A stretch of 64,000 nucleotides of DNA from Phycisphaerae bacterium (GTDB lineage Bacteria; Planctomycetota; Phycisphaerae; Sedimentisphaerales; Anaerobacaceae), in the NCBI GenBank assembly GCA_030601845.1, contig JAUWAY010000002.1, positions 1 to 64,000 on the forward strand, written 5' to 3'. Both the position numbers and the translations under genes were made by a program. Below the pieces are notes generated by a model. The model made no database searches, was not told the origin of the DNA, and was given only the letters and a program-made list of their open reading frames with translations. Shown here piece by piece: positions 7,514 through 16,284 of the stretch. Positions within the stretch are counted from its first letter, which is position 1. The number at the start of each line of letters is the position of its first letter.

Positions 7514-9772
7514 TTAGTTTAGGTTTCTGACGAGGACGGGCTCACCGTCGACCAGCAAAAGGATATCTCCGCTAAGGGCGATACTGCCCTGACGATTTTC
7601 TCTTGCTAATTGCTCTGCCAGTTCGATGAACTCTTTCGAGCCGAACTCGATGACCCTCTTCGGCTTAATTTCGTCTTCTTTTTCGACCAGCCTGCTGTCA
7701 ACCCAGCGATTACCCCTGCGATAATATGCCCGGTCATTAATCTGCTGCACCGTTGTAACCGAAACGCGTTCCATCCTCTCGTTGAAGAATACATTGCCAT
7801 AGTTCAGTGATTTCTGCGCCATCTGCGGCTGAATATTCAGGCTCTGACTAACCGCGCCCAGGCCGGAGCGCCTGCGCATCGCGCGACTTTCAAGCATGCT
7901 TCCGGCTTCATACAAGACCTCCACTCTGTCAGCAAGGTCAGTTCCCTCCCTTGCGAGAAAAGCCGTGTACTCGGTCAATATGCCGAACTCGGTCGAGAGA
8001 CGGACGATTTCGTCGACAAGCTCCTTGACCTTCGGGTCGTCCTTGGATGCGGCCGGGTCGGCGCCCATTTGACGAACAGCGTCGATAAGCTCTGCAATCT
8101 TTCTGCTGGCCCACAGGCGCGGCACAAAGCCGTTCCGAACATGGGCTTTGTCAAACTTGAATTTGAACTGAAACGTGCGTTTGCTGCCCAGATAGTTACC
8201 GCTTATCTTGAAAGTGATTGGCTCTTTGCCGACATACTGACCAAGCAGTATGAGCTGGTCGCCCTCGAAGAGGTCCGGAAGTCTGTCAGGTATGATGTCA
8301 CGGGTCCGTCCGATAGCGGGTCTGCCGTCTTTTCCCTCAACTTCGAGCTCCGCGTCCGCGAGGATTGGGCCGGTGAGCCGCTTGAAGACCCTGCCTATCT
8401 TGACCTCGACGTCTTCTTTGGGCAGGACAAATTCGGCCTTTGCCCGCGACTCGTTCGCAATTCTTTCCAGCAGAGGCGCGTTGACGTCAACGCCGACGCC
8501 GAAGGTGAATACGCGGCGATTGTAAGGGTTGGATTTTATTACAACATTGCGAATGGCCACCTCGGATGTTTGTCCCACGGTCGGCAGTCCGTCGGTCAGA
8601 AACAGAACTATGGGGAGCATCCCCTCGGTCGGCTTCTGGCTGAGCGCCTTGAGGAGTGCATCGTGTATGTTGGTCCCGCCGGTAGCTGTAATGCCCTCAA
8701 TGTATGCCCGTGCTGCTTCTTCAGTTCTTTTTGTTTTGATAACCGGTTTTTTTGAGAAGCACTCCACCGTGTTGCTGTAAATGATGATGTTGAATGCTTC
8801 GCCTTTTTTGAGCCCGGCGATAATCTGCAGTGCAGCTTCCTTAACCTGCGCGATTTTTTCATTTCTCATACTGCCCGAGCGGTCGATTACGAGTGTTAGT
8901 TCGCGTTTAATCGCGGGGCTATCGCCGGTCTTCGGCGGCTCGGCGGGCAGACCGGCAAGCAGCAGGAAGTATCCCCCACCGACTTTCTCATCAGGATAGG
9001 CGAACATTGAAGCGGTTACGCCGTTTTCCTGCATCAGATATGAAAGGCGGAACGGGCCCGGCTCGGCCACAGCGTCGGTGGCGATTTTGACGGTCATCTC
9101 CCTGTTACTGACTCGCTTTACGTCGAGCTTATGGCTGGCTGAATAAACCGTTGATATGGGGCGTTTGGCCTTGATGTTCGCCGTAACCTTCCACGGGACG
9201 GCGTACTCGAGCGATTCGGTCCGCGGCAGTATGTAATCCGCACGGTTGCCGTCCACTTCGAGAAGATGCTCGTATGTCAGACGCACCTTTTGCTTGCCTC
9301 TGGCCTCAACGGGAAAAACACTTGAGCGAATCAGATTGTAGCCCACAAACTCCACCAGGGCCGGGTCACGAATCTTCGATACCAACTGTTGGTATATTCT
9401 CCTGGCTTCATCCTTCGGCAGCACTTCCGCCGTTATTTCCCCCTTTGGTCCATCATACGCAAAGCCCCGCACCACTGCGCCGTCCGGCACCGGAACGATT
9501 AGCTCGGCTTCCTGTCGTCGATTGCTGGTATTGTGCAGCCGAAGCTCTATCGTAGTAGTTGCCGTGCCCTCCAGGATATCAATCAACACATTGATTTCCG
9601 TAATCTCAATAGCCCCTCGCCGGTCGGGGGCAAACGCCCGTGCCCGGCTCTGCGGCATAATGACATTCGGCGCCAAAGGCCTGATGCCGATATGGCTGAC
9701 CTGTGCGGACACCGGCCCGACTAAGATTGCCGCCAACAGATACCCAACAAGTTTTTTCTGCAGTCTCATCAT
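7514..9772 (-). CDS. VIT domain and VWA domain secreted protein (inter-alpha-trypsin inhibitor type)
   Basis: A 752-residue protein with a signal peptide (residues 1-23), an N-terminal VIT domain at about 45-170 (recognisable by 'LPKDEARRIYQQLVSKIRDP' and the following 'RLTYEHLL') and a VWA domain at about 280-460 with intact MIDAS ('IDRSGSM'). The C-terminal region is helical and low-identity. This arrangement is common in Planctomycetota and Proteobacteria as a surface or periplasmic protein. It is the first gene of the minus-strand operon. About 95 nt upstream of its start lies a TGTAA-N6-TGTAA repeat matching the one before the response-regulator gene. Confidence 0.85.
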   Translation of the reverse strand: MMRLQKKLVGYLLAAILVGPVSAQVSHIGIRPLAPNVIMPQSRARAFAPDRRGAIEITEINVLIDILEGTATTTIELRLHNTSNRRQEAELIVPVPDGAVVRGFAYDGPKGEITAEVLPKDEARRIYQQLVSKIRDPALVEFVGYNLIRSSVFPVEARGKQKVRLTYEHLLEVDGNRADYILPRTESLEYAVPWKVTANIKAKRPISTVYSASHKLDVKRVSNREMTVKIATDAVAEPGPFRLSYLMQENGVTASMFAYPDEKVGGGYFLLLAGLPAEPPKTGDSPAIKRELTLVIDRSGSMRNEKIAQVKEAALQIIAGLKKGEAFNIIIYSNTVECFSKKPVIKTKRTEEAARAYIEGITATGGTNIHDALLKALSQKPTEGMLPIVLFLTDGLPTVGQTSEVAIRNVVIKSNPYNRRVFTFGVGVDVNAPLLERIANESRAKAEFVLPKEDVEVKIGRVFKRLTGPILADAELEVEGKDGRPAIGRTRDIIPDRLPDLFEGDQLILLGQYVGKEPITFKISGNYLGSKRTFQFKFKFDKAHVRNGFVPRLWASRKIAELIDAVRQMGADPAASKDDPKVKELVDEIVRLSTEFGILTEYTAFLAREGTDLADRVEVLYEAGSMLESRAMRRRSGLGAVSQSLNIQPQMAQKSLNYGNVFFNERMERVSVTTVQQINDRAYYRRGNRWVDSRLVEKEDEIKPKRVIEFGSKEFIELAEQLARENRQGSIALSGDILLLVDGEPVLVRNLN

Positions 9773-9867
9773 TTTGCGTCTCCTTAATTGTGATTTCAGT
9801 TTTCTATCTTTTGTCTTGTGACATCAGTCTTCACTATTAAGTATAACGCACAAAGTCACCGAGGTTC

Positions 9868-9883
9868 TGTAAATAGTTTGTAA
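9868..9883. promoter_or_regulatory. Putative response-regulator box upstream of the VIT-VWA gene
   Basis: TGTAA at 9868-9872 and 9879-9883 form a direct repeat with an 11-bp period, the geometry bound by tandem OmpR/PhoB-type regulators. The surrounding 30 bases closely match the site at 12980-12995. Its position is 96 nt upstream of the start codon at 9772. The rest of the 9773-9976 gap shows no gene. Confidence 0.55.
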
Positions 9884-9976
9884 AAAAACTTTAGAATGAG
9901 ATGAACTTGGTGAAAGTGGCAGGTTTTGCGCAGAAGAAGTTTTGTAGTTTCGGATTGACCTAAGGAAAAAAGATGT

Positions 9977-12178
9977 TCAACCTTGCACGGCCAGGGCGAC
10001 TCTGAAGATTGAGCCGGTCGGCTTGGCGGCGAGGATTTCCACAAAGCCGTTGTGTGCCTCGGCGAATTTTTTCACCAGCGCAAGGCCTAAGCCCGTTCCG
10101 ACGGTCTCGCGCGTAGCTTCGGCCTCGGTGCGATAGAACTCTTCAAAGATTTTTTTCCGCTGATGATGGGGCACGCCCGGCCCATGGTCCTCAACCTCTA
10201 TCAGAATAAAGCCCCCCTCACCTCTGCTCCGCACCGTAATGGTCTTATCCTCCGCATCACGTGCATATTTGATTGCGTTGTCCAGCAGGTTCACAACTAT
10301 CTGCGTAACCGCATCGCTGTCAAAAGCCGTCTGCGCCGCTCCCTCTAACTCTGTTCTTATCGAAAAGCCGGTCTGTGCTGCGTAGGGCCTCATCATCTCA
10401 ACCACCTCTGTGATACACTCGTTTATATCACCCACACGGAATGTATATTTTTTTCGCCCTCTTTGGATGCGCGAAAAGTCCAGCACATTCTCTATCAGTC
10501 GGCTGAGCCGCTCGCTCTCCTGTCGCATATTTCTATAATACTCGCCGACCTTGTCCTCCGATTTGACCCACTTCTTCTCTAACATTTCCGAGTACATCCG
10601 TATTGAAGTCAGCGGAGTCCGAAGTTCGTGCGAGACCGCCGATATAAAATCATCCTTTTTCTGTGCCAGCTTGAGTTGCGCCCGCGCATTACGCCACAAA
10701 CTTACCAGCCCCAGCGTCACCGCCAGTAGCACTACAGTGACAATGCTAAAATACCAGTTTTGAAGCTGACTTATTTCTTTGCCAATCCAGCCGGGGTCGA
10801 TTTCTCTAAGGTTTAATACCAAATCACCAAAGCCAAAATCCAATATCGCCGTATGCGCCGACCCACCGTTTTCTGTTTCGGACAATTCAAAACTCATACC
10901 TTCGCGCATAAACCGCGCTGCGGACTCTTGGACCTCCTCGACCAGCTTCTTTTCATTAAGCTGGAAGCCCTGCAGAAAGTGCCTCTCTTCGATTTGTATA
11001 TGTCTTAGCAGAAACACCTGTCCACCGAATATGGACCGCTCAGCGTCTCCGCCGCCAACCACCACCGGCACAAACGGCTCAATCCGTATCTGGACCGTCT
11101 CAATTTGATTTTCCTCTACGCCCGACCGCTCCAAAACGTACAGCTCCTCCATTTCATCCACTTGAACCGCTTGCGTTTGGGCCTGTTCTGCCTGATCGCC
11201 CCTTTGCGCTTGCCGATATTGGTCTGCTTGACTGCCGGAGAGAAGCTGATTTGTTACCCCGACATCGTCCATCGGTTGTAATCGCCCGGCTTCACCACCC
11301 AGCCGAGCTCTATATATCTGCCGGTCGTGGTCTATCGATTCTTTTTCTACAACTTGCGCGAGCTCATCCACCTCTGCAGCGCTTTCAAGTTCGGCTTGCT
11401 CTGCCCAACTGTCAAAAGCAGCTTGCTGTCTGCCCGGCTCTACGCTCTGCGCCACATTGGAGGCAACTATCGAACGCTGTTGAGTAATGATCTGTGGTTG
11501 CTGCGGCGCTTTTTGAAAGCTCTCGATAGGATAAGACTTGCCGCGTCGGCTTCTTGATTCTTTGCTTTTTGCGTATTCGATTTTCTGAACATCACTCCTG
11601 GCCAGCTCAACGTGTTTAAGCGTTTTTGACTCGGCACTTACCGGAGCTGTTACTTTTTTATCAGTTTCCATCTTAGACGACCGCAGCATCAGGCCGTTCA
11701 GCACAGGCAGCAGGTTATTTTCTATGTTGAGCCTGTTCGACAGCGCTTTAGCATAAAGCTCATTATCGAGGTCTGTTTCGGCTTGTCTTTGTTCGATGTC
11801 GTCATTTGGCGTAATGATTTTTCCGCCCGGCTCGATTTGAAAGTGGCCGTACGCAAGACCGTGTTCCAGACGATTACTCAATGGCGAACGCAGCAAGGGC
11901 ATCTGTTGCCGCGGCATCAACTGCTGTTGCAGCGCTACGGTCTCCGGCACATAGTAATACTGATAATCGGTGTACGGTCTGTTCTGCTCGGTTTGCATAA
12001 ACTCATCGAGTTTGCGTTTGACATCCTGCCTGATTTGTTCTGCTACCTGCGCAAATTCGCCGAGGCGCTTATCTTGCATGCCCTCAGCCTTTATTCGGAT
12101 GGAGTGATATCCTAACCACCCCAGGCCACACAGGGAAGCAAAAATTATCACCGATAAAATTATAAGCCGCCTGTACAT
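9977..12178 (-). CDS. Membrane sensor histidine kinase
   Basis: A 733-residue sensor kinase. The N-terminus has a transmembrane helix at 5-24, then a long periplasmic region of about 450 residues that is rich in Gln/Glu/Ala and has no recognisable sensor domain, then a second helix near 475-495. The cytoplasmic part holds the HisKA box with the phospho-acceptor H517 (SHELRTPL) and a HATPase_c domain with N box (NLLDNAIKYA), 'EDHGPGVP' and 'GTGLGLALVKKF'. It lies 16 nt behind the response-regulator gene and is surely its partner. The oversized low-complexity sensor region is unusual. Confidence 0.93.
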   Translation of the reverse strand: MYRRLIILSVIIFASLCGLGWLGYHSIRIKAEGMQDKRLGEFAQVAEQIRQDVKRKLDEFMQTEQNRPYTDYQYYYVPETVALQQQLMPRQQMPLLRSPLSNRLEHGLAYGHFQIEPGGKIITPNDDIEQRQAETDLDNELYAKALSNRLNIENNLLPVLNGLMLRSSKMETDKKVTAPVSAESKTLKHVELARSDVQKIEYAKSKESRSRRGKSYPIESFQKAPQQPQIITQQRSIVASNVAQSVEPGRQQAAFDSWAEQAELESAAEVDELAQVVEKESIDHDRQIYRARLGGEAGRLQPMDDVGVTNQLLSGSQADQYRQAQRGDQAEQAQTQAVQVDEMEELYVLERSGVEENQIETVQIRIEPFVPVVVGGGDAERSIFGGQVFLLRHIQIEERHFLQGFQLNEKKLVEEVQESAARFMREGMSFELSETENGGSAHTAILDFGFGDLVLNLREIDPGWIGKEISQLQNWYFSIVTVVLLAVTLGLVSLWRNARAQLKLAQKKDDFISAVSHELRTPLTSIRMYSEMLEKKWVKSEDKVGEYYRNMRQESERLSRLIENVLDFSRIQRGRKKYTFRVGDINECITEVVEMMRPYAAQTGFSIRTELEGAAQTAFDSDAVTQIVVNLLDNAIKYARDAEDKTITVRSRGEGGFILIEVEDHGPGVPHHQRKKIFEEFYRTEAEATRETVGTGLGLALVKKFAEAHNGFVEILAAKPTGSIFRVALAVQG

Positions 12179-12194
12179 TTACGCGTCCAATCAC

Positions 12195-12890
12195 TCACTC
12201 ATTTTCATATTTGTAGCCCGCACCGCGAACAGTTTTGATAATTTGTGGCTCGGCCACGTTCCGCTCGATTTTACTTCTCAACTTTGCAATGTGCATATCC
12301 ATTGTCCTCGTGCCCAAGTCAGTCATCGTCTCGTCCCAGACCTCTTTATAGAGTTCTTCTCTGCTAATGACCCGGTTCGGATTGGCTGCAAAATACTGTA
12401 TGATTTGTGCCTCGCGCCTGGTAATTTCTATTTCTTTGTTCTTGCGTTTTACCTTCAACGCTGCAATATCAACATTTAGGTCTGCAAACTTAAAATTTTG
12501 CCCGACCGCCCGGGCGGGGTCCGTCCGCCGCAGCACCGCATTTATCCGAGCCAGCAGCTCCTCGAGCGAAAATGGCTTGGTAATATAATCATCGGCGCCG
12601 AGGTCCAGTCCCGCTACTTTTTCTTTTTCCTGTCCCTTGGCCGTCAGCATAATAACCGGACTTTGCAGGCCATCCTGACGCCATTTTCTGCATAGCTGTT
12701 CGCCGCTGACTTTCGGCAGCATCAGGTCGAGCAAAATCAAATCGAACTTGCCTTTTGCCACAGCCCGTTCCGCCTCGAGCCCGTCCACGGCTTCGGCAAC
12801 TCCAAACCCGTGAAACTCCAGGAAATCCCTTAGCGCCGTGCGGATTTTCTGCTCATCTTCAACCACCAATATATATGCTTTTTGCTCCAT
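12195..12890 (-). CDS. OmpR-family response regulator
   Basis: A 231-residue two-domain regulator: receiver domain (phospho-acceptor D55 in 'LILLDLMLP', acidic pair E11-D12, switch residue in 'MLTAKG') and a C-terminal winged helix (about 135-228, 'ITRREAQIIQYFA', 'TRTMDMHIAKLRSKI'). The start is set at 12890, where an AGGTG ribosome site precedes the ATG; the longer frame to 12947 adds an unrelated tail. It is followed by the histidine kinase. A repeat at 12980-12995 in its own promoter region suggests autoregulation. Confidence 0.95.
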   Translation of the reverse strand: MEQKAYILVVEDEQKIRTALRDFLEFHGFGVAEAVDGLEAERAVAKGKFDLILLDLMLPKVSGEQLCRKWRQDGLQSPVIMLTAKGQEKEKVAGLDLGADDYITKPFSLEELLARINAVLRRTDPARAVGQNFKFADLNVDIAALKVKRKNKEIEITRREAQIIQYFAANPNRVISREELYKEVWDETMTDLGTRTMDMHIAKLRSKIERNVAEPQIIKTVRGAGYKYENE

Positions 12891-12979
12891 AACACACCTG
12901 CCGGGTTCCCATTTTGCGACGTACCGCAAAACAGGGTCCCACACCATATATATTATAAGCTAAATGCAAGCTGAGGGTT

Positions 12980-13010
12980 TGTAAATGTTTTGTAAAAAAT
13001 CTAACTGTCA
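12980..13010. promoter_or_regulatory. Putative response-regulator box upstream of the regulator gene
   Basis: TGTAA occurs at 12980-12984 and again at 12991-12995 (11-bp period), with a further TGTCA at 13006-13010. The site lies 90 nt upstream of the regulator start codon (12890), in the same orientation and nearly the same distance as the matching site upstream of the VIT-VWA gene. It also lies in the shared region with the divergent ECF sigma gene. Confidence 0.55.
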
Positions 13011-13027
13011 TTTTACATGCATTTTAC

Positions 13028-13056
13028 TTAACTTTTAACCGGCATTGTTGCATAAT
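13028..13056 (+). promoter_or_regulatory. Possible promoter of the ECF sigma operon
   Basis: A -35-like ttaact (13028-13033) and a -10-like cataat (13051-13056) are separated by 17 nt. The match to the housekeeping consensus is partial, and no experimental start site can be claimed. It would give a leader of about 100 nt before the sigma gene at 13160. Confidence 0.3.
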
Positions 13057-13159
13057 TAATTCAGTATGGATAATCGAAGTTTTTGGAATTTTTTTTGTTC
13101 TTTGTCAACCGTTGGGCTACGATAGACGTCTGGAATAGTAGATGGAGTAGTTTGCTTCG

Positions 13160-13744
13160 ATGGACAATACCGACGAAAGTTTAATTGACGCCCATCGTCG
13201 GGGCGACAGAGCGGCGTTCGGCGAGCTTGTTCGCCGATACGGAGACAGTGTATTAGGATTTTTATTTCGAATGAGCAACAGTAGAGAACTGGCTGAGGAT
13301 TTTTTTCAGGAGACCTTCAAACGGGTCCACGAAAAAGCCCATACGTTTCGGGGCGGTCGATTCAAAAGCTGGTTGTTTACAATCGCCAAAAATGTCGCCA
13401 TTGACGGCTTGAGGAGACGCAGAAAGTTGCGGGTTGTATCGCTCGAACAGAAAGTTGATTGTGCCGATGGCGAAGAATTAAGTGCGGTTGCTCTGGCGGA
13501 TAATTCGTCTAATCCTTCGGACGAGGCCGTAAAAGCTGAGCAGACCGAGCAGGTTCGCCACGCCATTGCATTATTGCCCGCAAAGCAGCGGGCGACACTT
13601 GTCCTGGCCTATTACCAGCAGCTCAACTACCGTCAGGTGGCACAAGTGATGGGCTGTTCTATCGGGACGGTCAAAACACAGATGTTCAGGGCACTTAAAA
13701 CCCTGGCTCAAAAGTTACCTGATATTTCAAAGGAGCAGAAATGA
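13160..13744 (+). CDS. ECF-type RNA polymerase sigma factor
   Basis: A 194-residue group 4 sigma factor with sigma region 2 (about 20-95; 'AEDFFQETFKRVHEKAHTF', 'FKSWLFTIAKNVAIDGLRR') and region 4 (about 130-185; 'LPAKQRATLVLAYYQQLNYRQVAQVMGCSIGTVKTQMFRA'-like helix-turn-helix). It directs polymerase to its own regulon. The next gene overlaps its stop codon, and two genes on is a membrane protein with an anti-sigma zinc-finger-like N-terminus, so this is a sigma/anti-sigma operon. Confidence 0.95.
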   Translation: MDNTDESLIDAHRRGDRAAFGELVRRYGDSVLGFLFRMSNSRELAEDFFQETFKRVHEKAHTFRGGRFKSWLFTIAKNVAIDGLRRRRKLRVVSLEQKVDCADGEELSAVALADNSSNPSDEAVKAEQTEQVRHAIALLPAKQRATLVLAYYQQLNYRQVAQVMGCSIGTVKTQMFRALKTLAQKLPDISKEQK

Positions 13745-14418
13745 AAAAAGCAAGTCTTGCACGGATTGTCATTTGCGTCGGCCTGCTCGCTCTGGTTGGC
13801 TACGTAACACTGAGTCAGGCACAACAGAAAACTCTTCAACCAAAATGTGTCAGCGCCCAGAGGTTGCAGACGCCGGGATTACTGCCGCATGGGAAAGTGA
13901 AAGATGGTCTGGCGGCTTTTCTCTTGTCCCATCGTGATAGTTTCAAGGTTGGCGAGCCTATCCTACTCACTTACGGCATAATAAATGTCGGTTCAGGACT
14001 TGAGTGGGAAACTAATGTTCAAAAAACTGAAGAAAACTCAAAGCTCAAGACCAGAGTCTGGTGGTTAGGTAACAATCCGGAGCTTCAGTACAACTATTCC
14101 TGGTTTGAGATAACAGGTCCTGATGGGAATAATGTACCATATCGTGGTGGTACAGCAACTTTGCCGAACTACACGGTAGCACCGGCAGCAGTTGTGGACA
14201 AGCTCTCTGTAGTGCTACATCATCGACAGATTGTTGGAAACCATTACCCTGACCTTCGTGGGCCGCTTACATCTTTCCCTGGTTTTGAAAAATCTTTTTT
14301 TGACCTCAGTAAACTCGGAACTTACAAAGTCCGATGGGGATATAATCCACGGTGGAAGGTTGGCCCGTGGACCGGCGAACTGATGTCCAACGAAGTGCAA
14401 TTGGAGATTCTGAAATAG
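13741..14418 (+). CDS. Secreted or anchored protein of unknown function
   Basis: A 225-residue protein with an N-terminal signal segment (residues 7-28). The rest looks like a beta sandwich: 'FKVGEPILLTYGIINVG' near the start and 'TYKVRWGY...SNEVQLEIL' at the end resemble Ig-like domains of extracellular proteins. It has no catalytic motif that I recognise. The gene starts 4 nt before the sigma gene stop and ends 3 nt before the anti-sigma fusion gene, so it is in the core of this operon and may be a sensor or target of the pathway. Confidence 0.7.
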   Translation: MKKASLARIVICVGLLALVGYVTLSQAQQKTLQPKCVSAQRLQTPGLLPHGKVKDGLAAFLLSHRDSFKVGEPILLTYGIINVGSGLEWETNVQKTEENSKLKTRVWWLGNNPELQYNYSWFEITGPDGNNVPYRGGTATLPNYTVAPAAVVDKLSVVLHHRQIVGNHYPDLRGPLTSFPGFEKSFFDLSKLGTYKVRWGYNPRWKVGPWTGELMSNEVQLEILK

Positions 14419-14421
14419 CCT

Positions 14422-16254
14422 ATGAAAAATCATCTTACAGAAAAAGAACTTATCGAATACCAGTTCAAGCTGGCCTCAGAGGCGCGGGCCGAAGAGATTG
14501 CCGAGCACCTTAAAGACTGTGCCCGATGTCGCGAAGGTCTGGAAGGACTGAAGCGCAAATTCGCTGCGCTTGATTTGCTGCGTGACGAGACAAAAGTTTC
14601 TGAGGATTTGATTTCACAGGTAATAGCCCAGGCCGAGAAGCCGACACAGGCAAAAATTGTTTCGTTTAGAAAACCCGCCTGGATTACTGCCGTTGCAGCG
14701 GTGTTATTGTTAGGCTTGCTGCTATTGGTCCCTCATTTGACCAGGCAGGAGGTGCAAACTCGTGAGGTTGCCCAAGACTTAGCCAGGCCAGCAGAAGATT
14801 TTGGTAAAAAAGATACTATGGAAAAGTTTGCCCTTGATTTGGCGGAAGAAAAGCCGGCGGTTGTCGCAGCCGCTAAGGTTGCGGAGAAATTAGTGCCGGA
14901 CAAACCACCTTTTGCTCCGGCAAGTGCTATTGAATTGGTAGTACTGCCGAGACGGGAAAAGGTTCAGATTACTATTTACAATTCTGCTGATTTGACATTA
15001 GTGCGGGAGCGGCGGAACCTGACACTGAAGAAGGGCTGGAACTGGCTGCAGTTTATGTGGGCAAATACGCTGATAGACCCGACATCGCTTTCTCTGGAGC
15101 CGCTGGCCAGAACGGACAAAATCGATATACAGCAGCTGGTATTTCCCGCCCGGCTGTGCGAGCTTGGCCGATGGCTTATCCGCTCGCAGATTACAGGCCA
15201 GGTGCCGTTTGAGATAACGTATTTTACCTCCGGATTGAGTTGGCGGGCATTTTATATGGGGACACTCTCCGCGGATGAGCGAAAGATGGAGCTGGCCGGC
15301 TATGTCCGCTTAACAAACAAGAGCGGCGAGGATTACGAAAAGGCCCAGACCCGCCTGATTGTCGGCAAAGTCCACATCCTCGACCAGATAGCCCAACTGG
15401 CAAAACGAACATACCCCTACAACCGACCGGGTGAAATGTGGGACTTCGCTGAGAAGTATGCCGAATTCGAGGAGGAATGGGAGTACTACGCTGACGAAAT
15501 CAGGGACAGGGTTACCAGCGATTTGAAGCTATTGAGACCCAAGGAAATCAGAAAAGAGGGTCTCAGCGAGTATTTCCTCTACACAATTGAGGGAACGGAA
15601 ACAATCCCCGATAAGTGGGGCAAGCGCCTGCTTTCGTTTGAGGCTGAAGATATTGAGGTTAAGAGTCTTTACAAATACGACGAGCAGCGCTGGGGTAATC
15701 AGGCCATAAGGTTCGTTGCCTTTGCCAATGATGAAGAACACAATCTGGGAGAGACGCCGATTCCGAACGGGACCGTGAAGATATACAGCTACTACTCTGC
15801 GAAGCAGCGCTTCGCTGCGAAGTACGAGCAGGCCGATGAGCGAGGGCATCTATCATACGTCGGCGGCACGAATATAAAGTATATTCCGGTTGATGAGGAG
15901 GTTGAGTTAAATCTTGGCCCTGCCCGATTGGTCAGCGTCGAGCCGATACTTATGAATTTTGAGACAGATAATTTCCTATACGATAGAAACAAGGACATCG
16001 CCGGCTGGGACGAAATACGAACCTGGAAAATAGAGGTTACCAATACTCGCACGCTGCCGGTCGAGATAGAAATTACCCGCGGCTTCGACACGGCGTATTG
16101 GACGTTGCAGCTCGATGGCCGGGACGTCTCTTATAAAAAGCACGATGCGACGCATGCTCGTTTCAAACTCGAAATCGAACCGCGAACCAAGCGGAAATTT
16201 AATTATACGGTAACAACGTATCACGGCTTACGCCAGGAAGCACTAACAGAATAA
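14422..16254 (+). CDS. Fusion of anti-sigma zinc-finger region, one membrane helix and a DUF4139-like extracytoplasmic domain
   Basis: A 610-residue protein. Residues 1-45 carry a zf-HC2-like anti-sigma signature (H-x3-C-x2-C in 'EHLKDCARC'), with 'RKPAWITAVAAVLLLGLLLLVPHL' at about 88-110 as a single membrane helix. From about 170 onward it is homologous to the two genes at 17339 and 18557 ('LVVLPRREKVQITIYNSADLTLVRE', 'GLSWRAFYMGTLSADE'), a fold related to DUF4139/mucoidy-inhibitor-like proteins. The natural reading is a transmembrane anti-sigma factor whose sensor is the large outer domain. The partner sigma is the gene at 13160. Confidence 0.75.
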   Translation: MKNHLTEKELIEYQFKLASEARAEEIAEHLKDCARCREGLEGLKRKFAALDLLRDETKVSEDLISQVIAQAEKPTQAKIVSFRKPAWITAVAAVLLLGLLLLVPHLTRQEVQTREVAQDLARPAEDFGKKDTMEKFALDLAEEKPAVVAAAKVAEKLVPDKPPFAPASAIELVVLPRREKVQITIYNSADLTLVRERRNLTLKKGWNWLQFMWANTLIDPTSLSLEPLARTDKIDIQQLVFPARLCELGRWLIRSQITGQVPFEITYFTSGLSWRAFYMGTLSADERKMELAGYVRLTNKSGEDYEKAQTRLIVGKVHILDQIAQLAKRTYPYNRPGEMWDFAEKYAEFEEEWEYYADEIRDRVTSDLKLLRPKEIRKEGLSEYFLYTIEGTETIPDKWGKRLLSFEAEDIEVKSLYKYDEQRWGNQAIRFVAFANDEEHNLGETPIPNGTVKIYSYYSAKQRFAAKYEQADERGHLSYVGGTNIKYIPVDEEVELNLGPARLVSVEPILMNFETDNFLYDRNKDIAGWDEIRTWKIEVTNTRTLPVEIEITRGFDTAYWTLQLDGRDVSYKKHDATHARFKLEIEPRTKRKFNYTVTTYHGLRQEALTE

Positions 16255-16284
16255 CAATGGTAATATTTTTTAGGAAATTGAATT

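Noticed and set aside
8069-8755. A 228-codon plus-strand frame opposite the VIT-VWA gene
   Set aside because: It is the antisense shadow of a well-conserved coding region and has no family-like motifs.
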